Source of the DNA: Gemmatimonadota bacterium
GTDB lineage: Bacteria > Gemmatimonadota > Gemmatimonadetes > Longimicrobiales > Gaopeijiaceae
Length of the DNA: 64,000 nt
Assembly (NCBI GenBank): GCA_007121555.1
Contig: SKKH01000100.1
Span: 1 to 64,000, forward strand
Direction of reading: 5' to 3'
Positions 7,393 through 16,600 of this stretch are shown in pieces. The position numbers were made by a program, and so were the translations under genes. The notes beneath the pieces were generated by a model. The model saw nothing but the letters and a program-made list of their open reading frames with translations, did not search any database and was not told the origin of the DNA. Within the stretch, counting starts at the first letter, position 1. Every line of letters starts with the position of its first letter.

Positions 7393-8430
7393 TCATTCCC
7401 ATGTTTCGAGTAGCGCCAGGAATGCGGTCTCGGCCTTCCGCAGCTCGCGCACCGGTTCGGGATCCACCCGAGCCAGGAGGTCCGGGTGGCTACCATCCAG
7501 GCAGGCCTCCACGAGCATGGGGTGGACGTAGAATTCTCGGCACACGGCGACGGTATTGTTCAGCGTTCCCGAGACGACATCCAGGACCTGCTGCAGAGCC
7601 TCCCTTCGCTCGTCCTCCGAGTCGGGCGCCGGGAGGCGTTCTAGCGCCTCAAGCGCCTGGATGCTTCCCACCCAGGTACGGAAGTCCCGGGCGGTGAAGT
7701 CGTCGCGACCCGCGGCCCGGATGTACTCGTTCACGTCGGACGCGTCGATGAGGTGCCGGTCGCCGTCCTCGTCCAGGTACTGGAACAGCTCATAACCCGG
7801 CACTTCGAGGCAAGACTGCAGGATCGTGGCGAGGCGGGTGTCACCGAGTCCCACTTCCTGGGCCTGGCCGCCCTTCCCGCGAAAACGGAGGAGAGCCCCG
7901 TCGTCCACGAAGCTCACGTGCTTGCGGCGGAGCGTCGTGAGACCGTAGGAGCCGCTGGTGCGACGGGACTTCTCAGCGCCGATCCGTATGCCGGTCAGGT
8001 CGAGGAGTCGCACGAGCACTGCCAACACCTTCTCCCGAGGCATACCTCCGCGCCTGAGGTCGCGGCGAACCCGCCGGCGGATTCGCGGGAGCACGCGCCC
8101 GAACGCGCTCATCCGACCGAACTTGTTCCGGGCCGACTGCTCGATCCACTTTGGGTGATACCGGTACTGCTTGCGGCCTTCGGAGTCCCGGCCGGTCGCC
8201 TGGATGTGGCCATCCGGGTCGGGGCTGATCCAGACCTCGGTCCACGCCGGGGGAATGGCCAGAGCAGCCAGTCGTTCCCGCTGATCCGGTTCCTGGATGA
8301 GTCTCCCGGAGGGGGTGTGGTAGCTGAACCCCCGGCCCCTTCGGATGCGCCGAATCCCGGGGTCCTCATCGGAAACATGAACCAGGCCTGCCGAGCGCGC
8401 GACCTGCTGGGGGGTCGGGGACGCGCTCAT
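7393..8430 (-). CDS. DNA topoisomerase IB (poxvirus/bacterial type)
   Basis: The 345-residue enzyme relaxes supercoiled DNA by transient 3'-phosphotyrosyl nicking. The N-terminal domain carries FSYHTPSGRLI and IPPAWTEVWISPDPDGHIQA. The catalytic domain has the conserved stretches KFGRMSAFGRVLPRIRR, LLDLTGIRIGAEKSRRTSGS and YGLTTLRRKHVSF, then FTARDFRTWVGS. The active-site tyrosine lies near the end in NNTVAVCREFYVHP. In most relatives this reads LGNTPAVCRxxYIHP, so the substitution of G by N is a small oddity. Length is normal for bacterial enzymes. The frame stays open upstream, but family similarity begins only after MSASPTPQQVARSAG, so the ATG at 8430 is preferred. The gene is divergent from the Cys-rich mini-protein at 8718. 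Confidence 0.95.
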   Translation of the reverse strand: MSASPTPQQVARSAGLVHVSDEDPGIRRIRRGRGFSYHTPSGRLIQEPDQRERLAALAIPPAWTEVWISPDPDGHIQATGRDSEGRKQYRYHPKWIEQSARNKFGRMSAFGRVLPRIRRRVRRDLRRGGMPREKVLAVLVRLLDLTGIRIGAEKSRRTSGSYGLTTLRRKHVSFVDDGALLRFRGKGGQAQEVGLGDTRLATILQSCLEVPGYELFQYLDEDGDRHLIDASDVNEYIRAAGRDDFTARDFRTWVGSIQALEALERLPAPDSEDERREALQQVLDVVSGTLNNTVAVCREFYVHPMLVEACLDGSHPDLLARVDPEPVRELRKAETAFLALLETWE

Positions 8431-8717
8431 GGAAGAGCATTCCCGCGGTCGGGCGTCGGTTGCCTGACGGACGGATTCGGGCTCATCGGCAGGCTCCCGT
8501 GAAAGACTTGCAGGGTGGCGGAAAATCTGGCCGGGTCCCGCCCTCCGGTAGGCTGGTCGGGTCCCCGGTTCTGACCCGATGGCCAGGAGTGCAATCGCCG
8601 TGCCTTCATGGATTGAAAATCGACCCCCTCCCCGGCATGGGGATTGCACTTCGACTCACCTCTCGGGGGCTGCGTGAAACCGGTCGCCGGCACTCGCACC
8701 ATCATACAGGAGCACCA

Positions 8718-8939
8718 ATGGACACCTGCGAAACCTGCGGAAACGAATACGACCGGAGCTTCGACGTCGTAATGGCGGGGGTGACCCACACCTTCGACAG
8801 CTTCGAGTGCGCCATCCATGCCCTTGCGCCGGAATGTGCACACTGTGGATGTCGGGTCCTGGGCCATGGCACGGAGGACGATTCGGGAAAGATCTTCTGC
8901 TGCAGCCACTGTGCGGACGCGAAGGACCGGGACCACTGA
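8718..8939 (+). CDS. Small Cys-rich putative metal-binding protein
   Basis: The 73-residue protein starts at an ATG preceded by AGGAG at 7-8 bp. It contains three cysteine pairs: CETCGNEY at residues 3-10, ECAHCGCRV near 43 and FCCSHC near 60, plus several His. This pattern suggests one or two zinc-ribbon-like or metallothionein-like metal sites. The central DVVMAGVTHTFDSFECAIH resembles small conserved bacterial proteins that I recall being annotated as prokaryotic metallothionein or as hypothetical. It is a stand-alone gene divergent from topoisomerase IB. Metal binding is inferred from spacing of cysteines only. Confidence 0.8.
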   Translation: MDTCETCGNEYDRSFDVVMAGVTHTFDSFECAIHALAPECAHCGCRVLGHGTEDDSGKIFCCSHCADAKDRDH

Positions 8940-9037
8940 CGTCCGGGGCTGCTTGCCACGAAGGGGCCCGGTGCACTCGTTAACCCGGCCAGTCGGCGGG
9001 CTACCGCGTAGCCGTGCTCCCTGAAATGGCCAGGATC

Positions 9038-9327
9038 TCACCCGTGCAGAAGCGGGAGTCGGCCGACGGAAACGACGAACTGTAGAGCGAAGAGGGTCAT
9101 CAGCGCGACGACACCCTCTAGAAGGGGCGGGTTCGCCATCACCATCGTCGACGCGATGACCGAGCCCACCACGATCGTGATGGCGAAGTCGAAACTCGAC
9201 ATCTTCGAGAAACTCCGAGCCCATTGATTCGGGTGAGGGCGAGGATCGTCATATAGAGCGCCACCGCTGAGGCCGCGACCATGAGGAGGTCGGGGAGTGG
9301 TGCCGTCATCCACACGTCGGGGTTCAT
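9038..9327 (-). pseudogene. DUF421 (YetF-like) membrane protein, frameshifted and truncated
   Basis: The first ~37 residues (MNPDVWMTAPLPDLL... ALTRINGL) carry the first membrane helix. A single missing base near 9213-9219 then shifts the frame. The next frame continues with the DUF421 hallmark FSKMSSFDFAITIVVGSVIA and a second helix pair (VVALMTLFALQFVVSVGR). It stops at 9038, before the C-terminal cytoplasmic domain that family members need (usual length ~150-170). One indel could be a sequencing error, but the missing C-terminus makes it a likely pseudogene. Confidence 0.75.
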
Positions 9328-9525
9328 GGTCCCAAACCTTGATGGTCGCGTTCGTGCAGGTCTTACAGGAACACAACGGGTCTGGGACGCTCTCCGGCCC
9401 CCTGGCATATGCGCCCAACCCTACCCAGGGACTCCCCTGATGTCCCTTGCTGCTCAGCGCCGGTTCGCCGAACGGGTGAGCGCTTCACCCCGGCACCCAG
9501 GCGCTGTGAGGACGCGCCGTCGCCC

Positions 9526-10719
9526 TCAGCCCAGGGCGCGGCGGAGATCCTCCACGAGGTCCTGGGGGTTCTCGATCCCGGCCGAGTAGCGGATCAGGGT
9601 CTCGGGAATCCCCACCTCAGCCCGCTCTTCCGCGCTCATCTCCACATGGCTGGTCGTGGCCGGCGGACCCACCAGGGTGGCCACGGACCCCAGCGACGCA
9701 GCCCGGTGAGCCAGGGTCAGCGACCCGAGCACCCGGTTCATCTCGTCCATCCCGCCGGGGAGAGAGAAACTCAGGACGCCCCCGAAGCCTGTCATCTGTC
9801 GGGAGGCGATCTCGTGGCCCGGGTGATCGGAGAGGCCCGGATAGAAGACCCGGTCCACCCGGGGGTGGGAGGCGAGGAATTCGGCGACGGCTTGAGCGTT
9901 GCTGTTGTGCCGCTGGACCCGGAGCTCCAGGGTCCGGAGCCCCCGGGCGAGGAGGAAGGCGGACATGGGGTCCAGGGAGGCGCCGTTGATCTCCCGGAAG
10001 TGGAAGACCTGGTCCACCAGCTCCCGGGCCCCCACCAGCACGCCGCCCATGGCGTCAGAGTGACCTCCCAGGAACTTGGTGGCGCTGTGGAGGACCAGGT
10101 CGGCGCCCAACTCGAGGGGTCTCTGGTTGATGGGCGTGGCGAACGTGTTGTCCACGACGACGAGCGCACCCACCTTCCGCGCCGCTCGGGCCAGCCGGGC
10201 CAGATCCAGGATCTTCAGGGTGGGGTTCGTGGGACTCTCGAGGTAGACCAGTCGGCATCCGTGGGCGATCTCCGCCTCCAGCGCCTCGTGGTCCTCGGTG
10301 GGGCAGAGCGTCGCCTCGACTCCGACCCGGGGAAGGAAGTCCGTGAAGAGCTTGGTGGTCCCCCCGTAGGAGTCGCGGATGCTCACCACCCGGTCTCCCG
10401 GAGCCAGGAAGGTGCGCAGCGTGTTGCTCACCGCGGCCATTCCGGTGGCGAAGCTGGTGGCCGCCGGGGCGCCCTCCAGGACCCGAACCTTGTCCTCGAA
10501 GAGCTCCACCGTGGGGTTCCGGTTCCGGGAGTAGATGTACCCCGGGCCCTCTCCGGTGCCTGCGGCGCGCCAGCGCTCCATGTCCTCGTATGCGAAGGTG
10601 ACCCCCTGAAAGAGAGGTGCCACGGTGGCCCCCTCGGCTGAGTCGTGGGGCTCTCCTCCCCACACTGCTCGGGTAGAAAAGCCCTGTTCGTTGAGGTCGT
10701 CCGATCCGGTAGGGTTCAT
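9526..10719 (-). CDS. Trans-sulfuration PLP enzyme (cystathionine gamma-synthase/lyase family)
   Basis: The 397-residue protein (ATG at 10719) belongs to the Cys/Met-metabolism PLP family. It shows YIYSRNRNPTVELFEDKV (residues ~50-67), the glycine-rich FATGMAAVSNTLRTFLAPGD, and VVVDNTFATPINQRPLELGAD. The Schiff-base lysine is in HSATKFLGGHSDAMGG (near residue 208). The C-terminal RYSAGIENPQDLVEDL is also typical. The family includes cystathionine gamma-synthase, cystathionine gamma-lyase and methionine gamma-lyase, which the sequence alone does not separate. It would act in cytosolic sulfur amino-acid metabolism. The longer frame upstream (to 10788) is less likely because the conserved part starts near NEQGFSTRAVW. 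Confidence 0.92.
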   Translation of the reverse strand: MNPTGSDDLNEQGFSTRAVWGGEPHDSAEGATVAPLFQGVTFAYEDMERWRAAGTGEGPGYIYSRNRNPTVELFEDKVRVLEGAPAATSFATGMAAVSNTLRTFLAPGDRVVSIRDSYGGTTKLFTDFLPRVGVEATLCPTEDHEALEAEIAHGCRLVYLESPTNPTLKILDLARLARAARKVGALVVVDNTFATPINQRPLELGADLVLHSATKFLGGHSDAMGGVLVGARELVDQVFHFREINGASLDPMSAFLLARGLRTLELRVQRHNSNAQAVAEFLASHPRVDRVFYPGLSDHPGHEIASRQMTGFGGVLSFSLPGGMDEMNRVLGSLTLAHRAASLGSVATLVGPPATTSHVEMSAEERAEVGIPETLIRYSAGIENPQDLVEDLRRALG

Positions 10720-10801
10720 CGTCTGATTCAGTCCTGGTAGTGGAGAAGGGGGTAAGGAGCGAGGTCCAACCTTGTCCCTGGTTTCCATCCCGTGACGAAG
10801 G

Positions 10802-13609
10802 TCAGGGGAGGAGGGTTCCTCTGAGGTCCGAATAGGAGCCGTGGCGCCGGGGATACCGGTCCAGCCCCGGACGGTAGCAATGGATGCGCTCCGACCCCCC
10901 GCGCAGGGACGAGGGTCCGCTTTCAGTGCGCCAGGTGGCCCCCTCCGGCACCGGTTCCTGGGGCATGGCGATGCCGAATCGATCCTTCACCTGGGCCTCC
11001 ACCACCTCCACCAGCGCCTCCGTCAGCGTGAGAGCTTCGTGGAGCCATCGGTCCGTCTGTTCGGTCAGATAGTCCCGGGCGGCCGACGGGCCCTGGGAGT
11101 TACGGCGTCGCTCAGCCTCGGCCCTCAACGCCGGAAGCTCCGCCATCCGCCGGGCCTCCAGGGCCTCCAGCTCCGCCGTAACCGCAGGCAGGAATTCCTC
11201 TGGATGGCCGCACATGTGGTAGAGGAGCCTCCGGTGCACTCGGTAGGCGCTTCGGGTGGCCTCCAGGGAGGCGAAGCCGGGATCCAGAAAGGTGGCATCT
11301 GCGTCCTTCGTCATGTACCGGTGCTGCTTGTACTCCGGCGGCACATCATCCACTTCCACGAAGAGGGGCGTCATGGGGGTTGCGGCCGAGGGGGCCACCG
11401 CCGTCCACAGGACCCCCGGGTCGCCGGCATCTTCCCGGGTGAGGTGCGCGACCTGCCCGTACCCCGCCCGATCCCCCGACCAGCGCGGATCCCGCACCAG
11501 CGCCATCATGTCCGCCAGGGACACCGGGGTCAGCCCCAGAAGCTCTTCCTCACGGTCCGGAGGATACTGAAACACGGCGTCGTCGTCTCCGGGCAGGCTC
11601 GGAAAGGGCTGCCCGTAGACCTGCTGCAGATCCATGGAGCCGGAGGCGTCCGGCTCGAACCAGTCCTGCTCCTGGGCGAATCGAACGAGATGAGGCGATC
11701 CCATGAAGTCCGGATCCTCCTCGAAGCCCACCGGGAAGTCGCGGATGAAGCCCGGATACAGGACCCGCACCTGGTCCGGCCCCAGACGCTCCGCCGCCCA
11801 AAGCCCCTGCCCCCCGGCGAAGGTGAGGACCACCCATCCCTCCTCGGCATCGGCGAAGAGGAAGGAGTTCCCGCCGTAGGTGGCATAGCCGTGAGCCTCC
11901 ACCAGGTCACCCACGATCCGGACCGCCTCCCGAGCCGAGCGGGCCCGTTCCATGACGGCCCGGGCCAGGTCGCTGTAGCTCAGGCCACGCTGGGGATCCG
12001 GGGTCATCTCCCTGAGTTCTGCCCGGGAAGGACTCCAGACCGTGCGCGCGGCCACTCCATGCTCGTTCAGCCCACCGTTGGTGAGCGGGGGCGGGAAGCC
12101 GGCGAACTCCGAGTAGTTGCTGGTAATGAAGCGGGCCGTTCGGCTCACCTGGGGGATCCGCGTTCGCTCCCCCGGATACCGGGCGCTCTCCGTCACGCCC
12201 ACCTCGACCATGGTGCCTTCGGGGAAGTCCCGTCCGGGGGTGATCTCCAGCCAGTGGCTGGACGGTTCGTGGCCGAACCCCCCGAGGAGCACGCTCCCAT
12301 CGCCGGTCAGGTTCCTTCCCACATAGAAGGCGATGCTCTTGTCCGGATGGCCGGCCTCCAGGTTCTCCGGCCTGATGTCGACCTGGACCGGTCCCATGGA
12401 GAGGCCATGGGGGGTCCCCTCCACCCCTTCTTCGGAAGAGGCCACCGCCCGGAATCCGTCCCCGGGGCGGAGGTGCACCGTGTGGCTCGCGCTGCGGATC
12501 CGGACCGGATCGCTCCCCTCCACCCCCATCCGGTAGAGAAGGTGAAGGAGGGTCCAGCGGCCGAAGAGGTCGTCGGGATCTTCAGAGCCCCTCTCCCAAT
12601 GGGCACTCGACGCGCTCTGCAGGTCGGAGACCGGCTCCTTGCCGGACCCGGCGGTCACCTCCCGGCTTTCCAGATCCAGGGTGTCACCGGCACCCATGAG
12701 TTCGATCCGAAGCCCCTGGACATCCGCCGGACTGCCGCTTCCCGCGACCGCCCCGGCAGCATCTACCAGGAGGACCCCGGAGGCCCCCACCACCCACGCC
12801 CTCCCTTCCTCCACCACCAGGGCTGTGTTCTCGTCCACTCCGACGCCGAGTCGGCCCTGCGGATCGGAGAGGGTGGCCACGATGAGGCGGCCGATCCGTC
12901 CCCGGGCCAGGAAGTGCTGGTCGACGAGGAGCTCCGGGAGGAACTCGAGGCCCCTGTCCAGACGCACGCCTCCCTCCGATCCGACTCCCTCCTGGAACGC
13001 CCCCTCCGAATCGCCCCCCGCGATCATGGGATCCGACATCATGGCGGCGCCGGCCGAGGTTCCCGAGACCACCGCTCCCTGCCGGAACCGCTCCATGACG
13101 GCCTCGTAGGCGGGGGTGGACTCCCCCTCCGGCCGGAAGGTCTCCGCGATCCTGGACTGGGACCCACCGGTGAAGAAGAATCCGCCGCACTCCCGAAGTT
13201 CCTCGGCCACGACCGGATCCAGCGCACGCTCCGGCTCCTCGGAGCCGAGAAGCACGCCCCGGGCCGCCTCCCCTCCGCCCCAGCGCCTGAAGGACTCCAC
13301 GGCCGAGTCCATGGAGCGCTGGGGATCGGCTCCAGCGGTGGGGATTACGCAGATCGGCCCGGTCCCCTCCCGCCCCTCCAGGGCGGTCTGGTATACGGCT
13401 TCGTTCTCTCCGGAGAGGGCGCCCCCGATACTCACTACGCGGCCGGTCCGCTCAGAGGCGGGATCGGTGGCGAGGGCGGTGCCGGCCGCGGGCTCCTCGG
13501 CGTAGCCGGTCAGGACCAGACCTGGTGCAACCAGGCTCAGGAGGAGAATCCATGGCCTCACCACAGGGCCCGGGCGGTCGGAACAGCATTGCGTTCGTGT
13601 TCGGTCCAT
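10802..13609 (-). CDS. Cyanophycinase-like (S51) and dipeptidase-like (C69/U34) fusion
   Basis: This 935-residue exported protein joins two peptidases. Residues ~55-413 match family S51/cyanophycinase: GGFFFTGGSQSRI (~143-154) and the nucleophile Ser185 in VSGTSAGAAMM. Residues ~422-930 match the C69/U34 dipeptidase family: IAFYVGRNLTGDGSVLLGG, LTNGGLNEHGVAARTVWSPS, HGYATYGGNSFLFADAEEGW and YGQVAHLTRE. C69 enzymes use an N-terminal cysteine exposed by processing. Here the expected position just before FYVGRN carries no cysteine, and no signal peptide precedes the second domain, as if the boundary between two genes had been deleted in frame. The N-terminus has a lipobox-like LVLTGY where tyrosine replaces the usual cysteine. 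S51 activity is plausible; C69 activity is doubtful. Confidence 0.85.
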   Translation of the reverse strand: MDRTRTQCCSDRPGPVVRPWILLLSLVAPGLVLTGYAEEPAAGTALATDPASERTGRVVSIGGALSGENEAVYQTALEGREGTGPICVIPTAGADPQRSMDSAVESFRRWGGGEAARGVLLGSEEPERALDPVVAEELRECGGFFFTGGSQSRIAETFRPEGESTPAYEAVMERFRQGAVVSGTSAGAAMMSDPMIAGGDSEGAFQEGVGSEGGVRLDRGLEFLPELLVDQHFLARGRIGRLIVATLSDPQGRLGVGVDENTALVVEEGRAWVVGASGVLLVDAAGAVAGSGSPADVQGLRIELMGAGDTLDLESREVTAGSGKEPVSDLQSASSAHWERGSEDPDDLFGRWTLLHLLYRMGVEGSDPVRIRSASHTVHLRPGDGFRAVASSEEGVEGTPHGLSMGPVQVDIRPENLEAGHPDKSIAFYVGRNLTGDGSVLLGGFGHEPSSHWLEITPGRDFPEGTMVEVGVTESARYPGERTRIPQVSRTARFITSNYSEFAGFPPPLTNGGLNEHGVAARTVWSPSRAELREMTPDPQRGLSYSDLARAVMERARSAREAVRIVGDLVEAHGYATYGGNSFLFADAEEGWVVLTFAGGQGLWAAERLGPDQVRVLYPGFIRDFPVGFEEDPDFMGSPHLVRFAQEQDWFEPDASGSMDLQQVYGQPFPSLPGDDDAVFQYPPDREEELLGLTPVSLADMMALVRDPRWSGDRAGYGQVAHLTREDAGDPGVLWTAVAPSAATPMTPLFVEVDDVPPEYKQHRYMTKDADATFLDPGFASLEATRSAYRVHRRLLYHMCGHPEEFLPAVTAELEALEARRMAELPALRAEAERRRNSQGPSAARDYLTEQTDRWLHEALTLTEALVEVVEAQVKDRFGIAMPQEPVPEGATWRTESGPSSLRGGSERIHCYRPGLDRYPRRHGSYSDLRGTLLP

Positions 13610-13660
13610 TTGGCCAGCTAACCGATCGGGATGGAAGGATCTGACCCCCGCGGGGCGGCC

Positions 13661-16600
13661 TCACTTCGCTCGGGGCCTCACGACCACGTCACGGGTGATC
13701 CCGTCGTCCACCAGGGGGATCGCTCCGGAGGGCGCCGAGTCGTCCTCCCGGCCGCCGGCCATCGTGACTTCGGCCCCGTCCTCCCGGATCCGCCCCGGGC
13801 GCTCCACCCGGATGCGGTAGAGGGTGTCACCGTAACGGTAATCCACGGTGAACGCATCCCACCCGGAGGGCACCACAGGCTCCAGAAACAGTAGCGTTCC
13901 TCGCCGCCGGAAGCCCAGGATGGACTCCAGCCCCACCCGGTACATCCAGCTTGCGGAGCCGGTGTACCAAGTCCAGCCGCCCCGCCCCGGATGGTCGGGA
14001 GAGGTGTAGACATCGGCTGCGATCACATAGGGCTCCACCTGATATCGAGACACCCCCTCCGGAGTTTCGGTGTGGTGCAGCGGATTGATCATCTGGTAGA
14101 GTTCGAAGGCTCGATCCCCCCTTCCTTGCGCCGCCACCGCCTGCACCGCCCAGAGGGCCGCGTGTGTATACTGGGCCCCGTTCTCTCGAACACCGGGCAG
14201 GTATCCCTTGATGTAGCCGGGATCCAGAGGGCCGTCGTCGAAGGGTGGCGTGAGCAGCCGGATCAGTCCCAGCTCCCGATCCACGAGTTGAGCTTCCAAG
14301 GCTTCCATGGCCCGGGACGCCTTGTCGGGCTCCCCGGCTCCCGAAAGCACACTCCAGCTCTGGGCGATGGAGTCGATCCGGCACTCGTCGTTGGTCGCGG
14401 AGCCCAGGGGGGTTCCGTCATCGAAGTAGGCCCGCCGGTACCAGTCTCCGTCCCATCCATGTTCGTTTGCGGCGTCGGAATATCCCTGCGCCTGCGCCAG
14501 AAGAGTGTCCACCGCTGCGGTGTCGCCCCGGGAACGGGCATGATCGGCGAAGGCTCGCAGGGTGGCAGCGAGGAACCACGCCAACCACACACTCTCCCCC
14601 TGTCCCCCCACACCTACCCGATTCATCCCGTCGTTCCAGTCTCCGATCCCCATGAGGGGAAGGCCATGGACTCCAGTGGTGCACGCCCGCTCGAGGGCAC
14701 GAAGGCAGTGATCGTAGAGGGTGCCGGTCTCGGAACTCCGGGAGGGTTGGCCGTAGACCTCGTGTTCGTCGGGACCCAGGGGTGGCATGTCGAGGAAGGG
14801 GATCTCCTCGTCCAGGACGGAGTCGTCACCGGTGACGCGCAGATAGTGGTCCACAGTGAAGGGAAGCCATACCAGATCGTCCGAGAAACGTGTGCGCACG
14901 CCCCTTCCGGTTTCGGGGTGCCACCAATGCTGAACATCACCCTCCACGAACTGACGTCCGGCGGCCCGGAGAAGGTGTTCGCGCACCAGGGCGGGCTCGG
15001 CGTGGACCAGGGCCATCGCGTCCTGAAGCTGATCGCGGAATCCGTAGGCACCCCCGCTCTGGTAGAGCGCGGACCGGGCCCAGAGTCGGCAGGACAGCGT
15101 CTGATGCAGCAGCCACCGGTTCATCATGACGTCGAAGGAGGGTTCCGGCGTGTGCACCTCCACCACGGCCGAACGCCGGGCCCAGTCGTCCCGGTTTTCC
15201 TCCAGAGCGCCGCGGGCCGCTGGAGCCGTCCGGTAGCGGTCCAGGAGCGCCAGGGCTTCGTCCCTGTCCCGGCCCGATCCGAGCAGGATGACAAGTTCGA
15301 TCTCCTGCCCGGGGGCGAGGTCCACCGATCGTTCGAGTGCGGCACAGGGGTCGGGCGTCGCCCGCAACGCCTCCCACGTCCTTGCGGCTCCCTTCGTCCG
15401 CTCCCCTTCATCGGCCCGGTGTCCCGCACGGGATTCGGGCTGGACCAGCCAGGCCGGTGCTTTGACCGTGCCGTTTCGACCCAGGAAGGCGGTCCTGTCC
15501 AGGGTGTGGTCCATCGGATCACCGCTCGCCGCGAGAAACGCTACCCGATTCCCGAAATCGGGGTCGAAGGGGTTACGAGCCAGAACCACGTCTTTCTCGG
15601 CATCGTACTCCACGTGAAGACGGTTCTGGGTGACCTCTCGGGAAACCCCCAGAGCCCATTCCACGTAGGCCGTCACCGAGAGCCGCCTGCGACGGTCCCC
15701 GCCATTCCGGATCCGGAGGAGGGAGACCTTCACGGGATCCTCGCCGGCCATCCCCATCACCAGGCAAGTCGAGAGGTCCCCCCTCTGATGCCGGAACTCG
15801 GTGGCCGACGGAGAGTGAATCGTGGTGTACGGGTCTTCGGAGCAGACGGGAGCAGAGGAGGGGCCCCAGATCTCGCCGGTCTCGTCGTCCCTGAGGTAGA
15901 TGGCCTCGCCGGGCACGTCGCTCACTGGGTCGTTCCGCCACGGGGTGAGCCGGTGGAAGAAGCTGCTCTCGGCCCAGGTGAAGCCGCCACCGCGCTCGGT
16001 CACCACGAATCCGCCCCGGCGGTTCGCCACCACGTTGGACCAGGGGGCGGGGGGAAGGGTGTCTCCCGAGACCTCGATCAGGTAGTCGCCCTTCGATGTG
16101 AATCCACCGATCCCGTTGTACAAAAGAAGCTCGTCGGAGGAGGTGGGAAGGGGGTCCTCCGGCGGGGCCTTGCCGAGCTGGGGCCAAAGGGACCGCTGAT
16201 CCCCCCGAATCTCCCGGGTTGGTCGACGAGCTGGTGAGGAACGGGCCGGCCCAGCTGCTGGGAGGAGGATCGGTCCCGTGACCCCTTCTCCCTCGGTCGG
16301 GGCGTTGGCCCGCTCGCGTGCTGGACTCTCCTGTTCCGGGCTCCGTACTCGCACCCGTCCATCCCCTCGCTCCCCCTTTCGCTCCTCCGCCTCCTTCATG
16401 AGCGTTGACAGCGCCCGCCCATCGGAGTGGATGCTCACCTGGGCCGTGGCCTCGAGCATGAGCAGTTGCTCCCGGCTAATCTGGTCCTTCCTAAGTGGAA
16501 AGATCGCTCCGGCCCCATCGGTGTCCGCGGCGCTGCTCAGCGTGTGTCGGACCTCGAGGATGCGTTCCTGGAGTTCCTGGAGATACGAAGACGGCTGGAG

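Noticed and set aside
7393-7500. Absence of the usual LGNTPAVCR motif taken as a broken topoisomerase
   Set aside because: The catalytic tyrosine and the rest of the motif are present in NNTVAVCREFYVHP, so the enzyme is probably active.
10841-13621. Plus-strand frame of 926 codons
   Set aside because: It mirrors the S51/C69 fusion gene, shows no domain and is rich in Arg, Pro and Gly.
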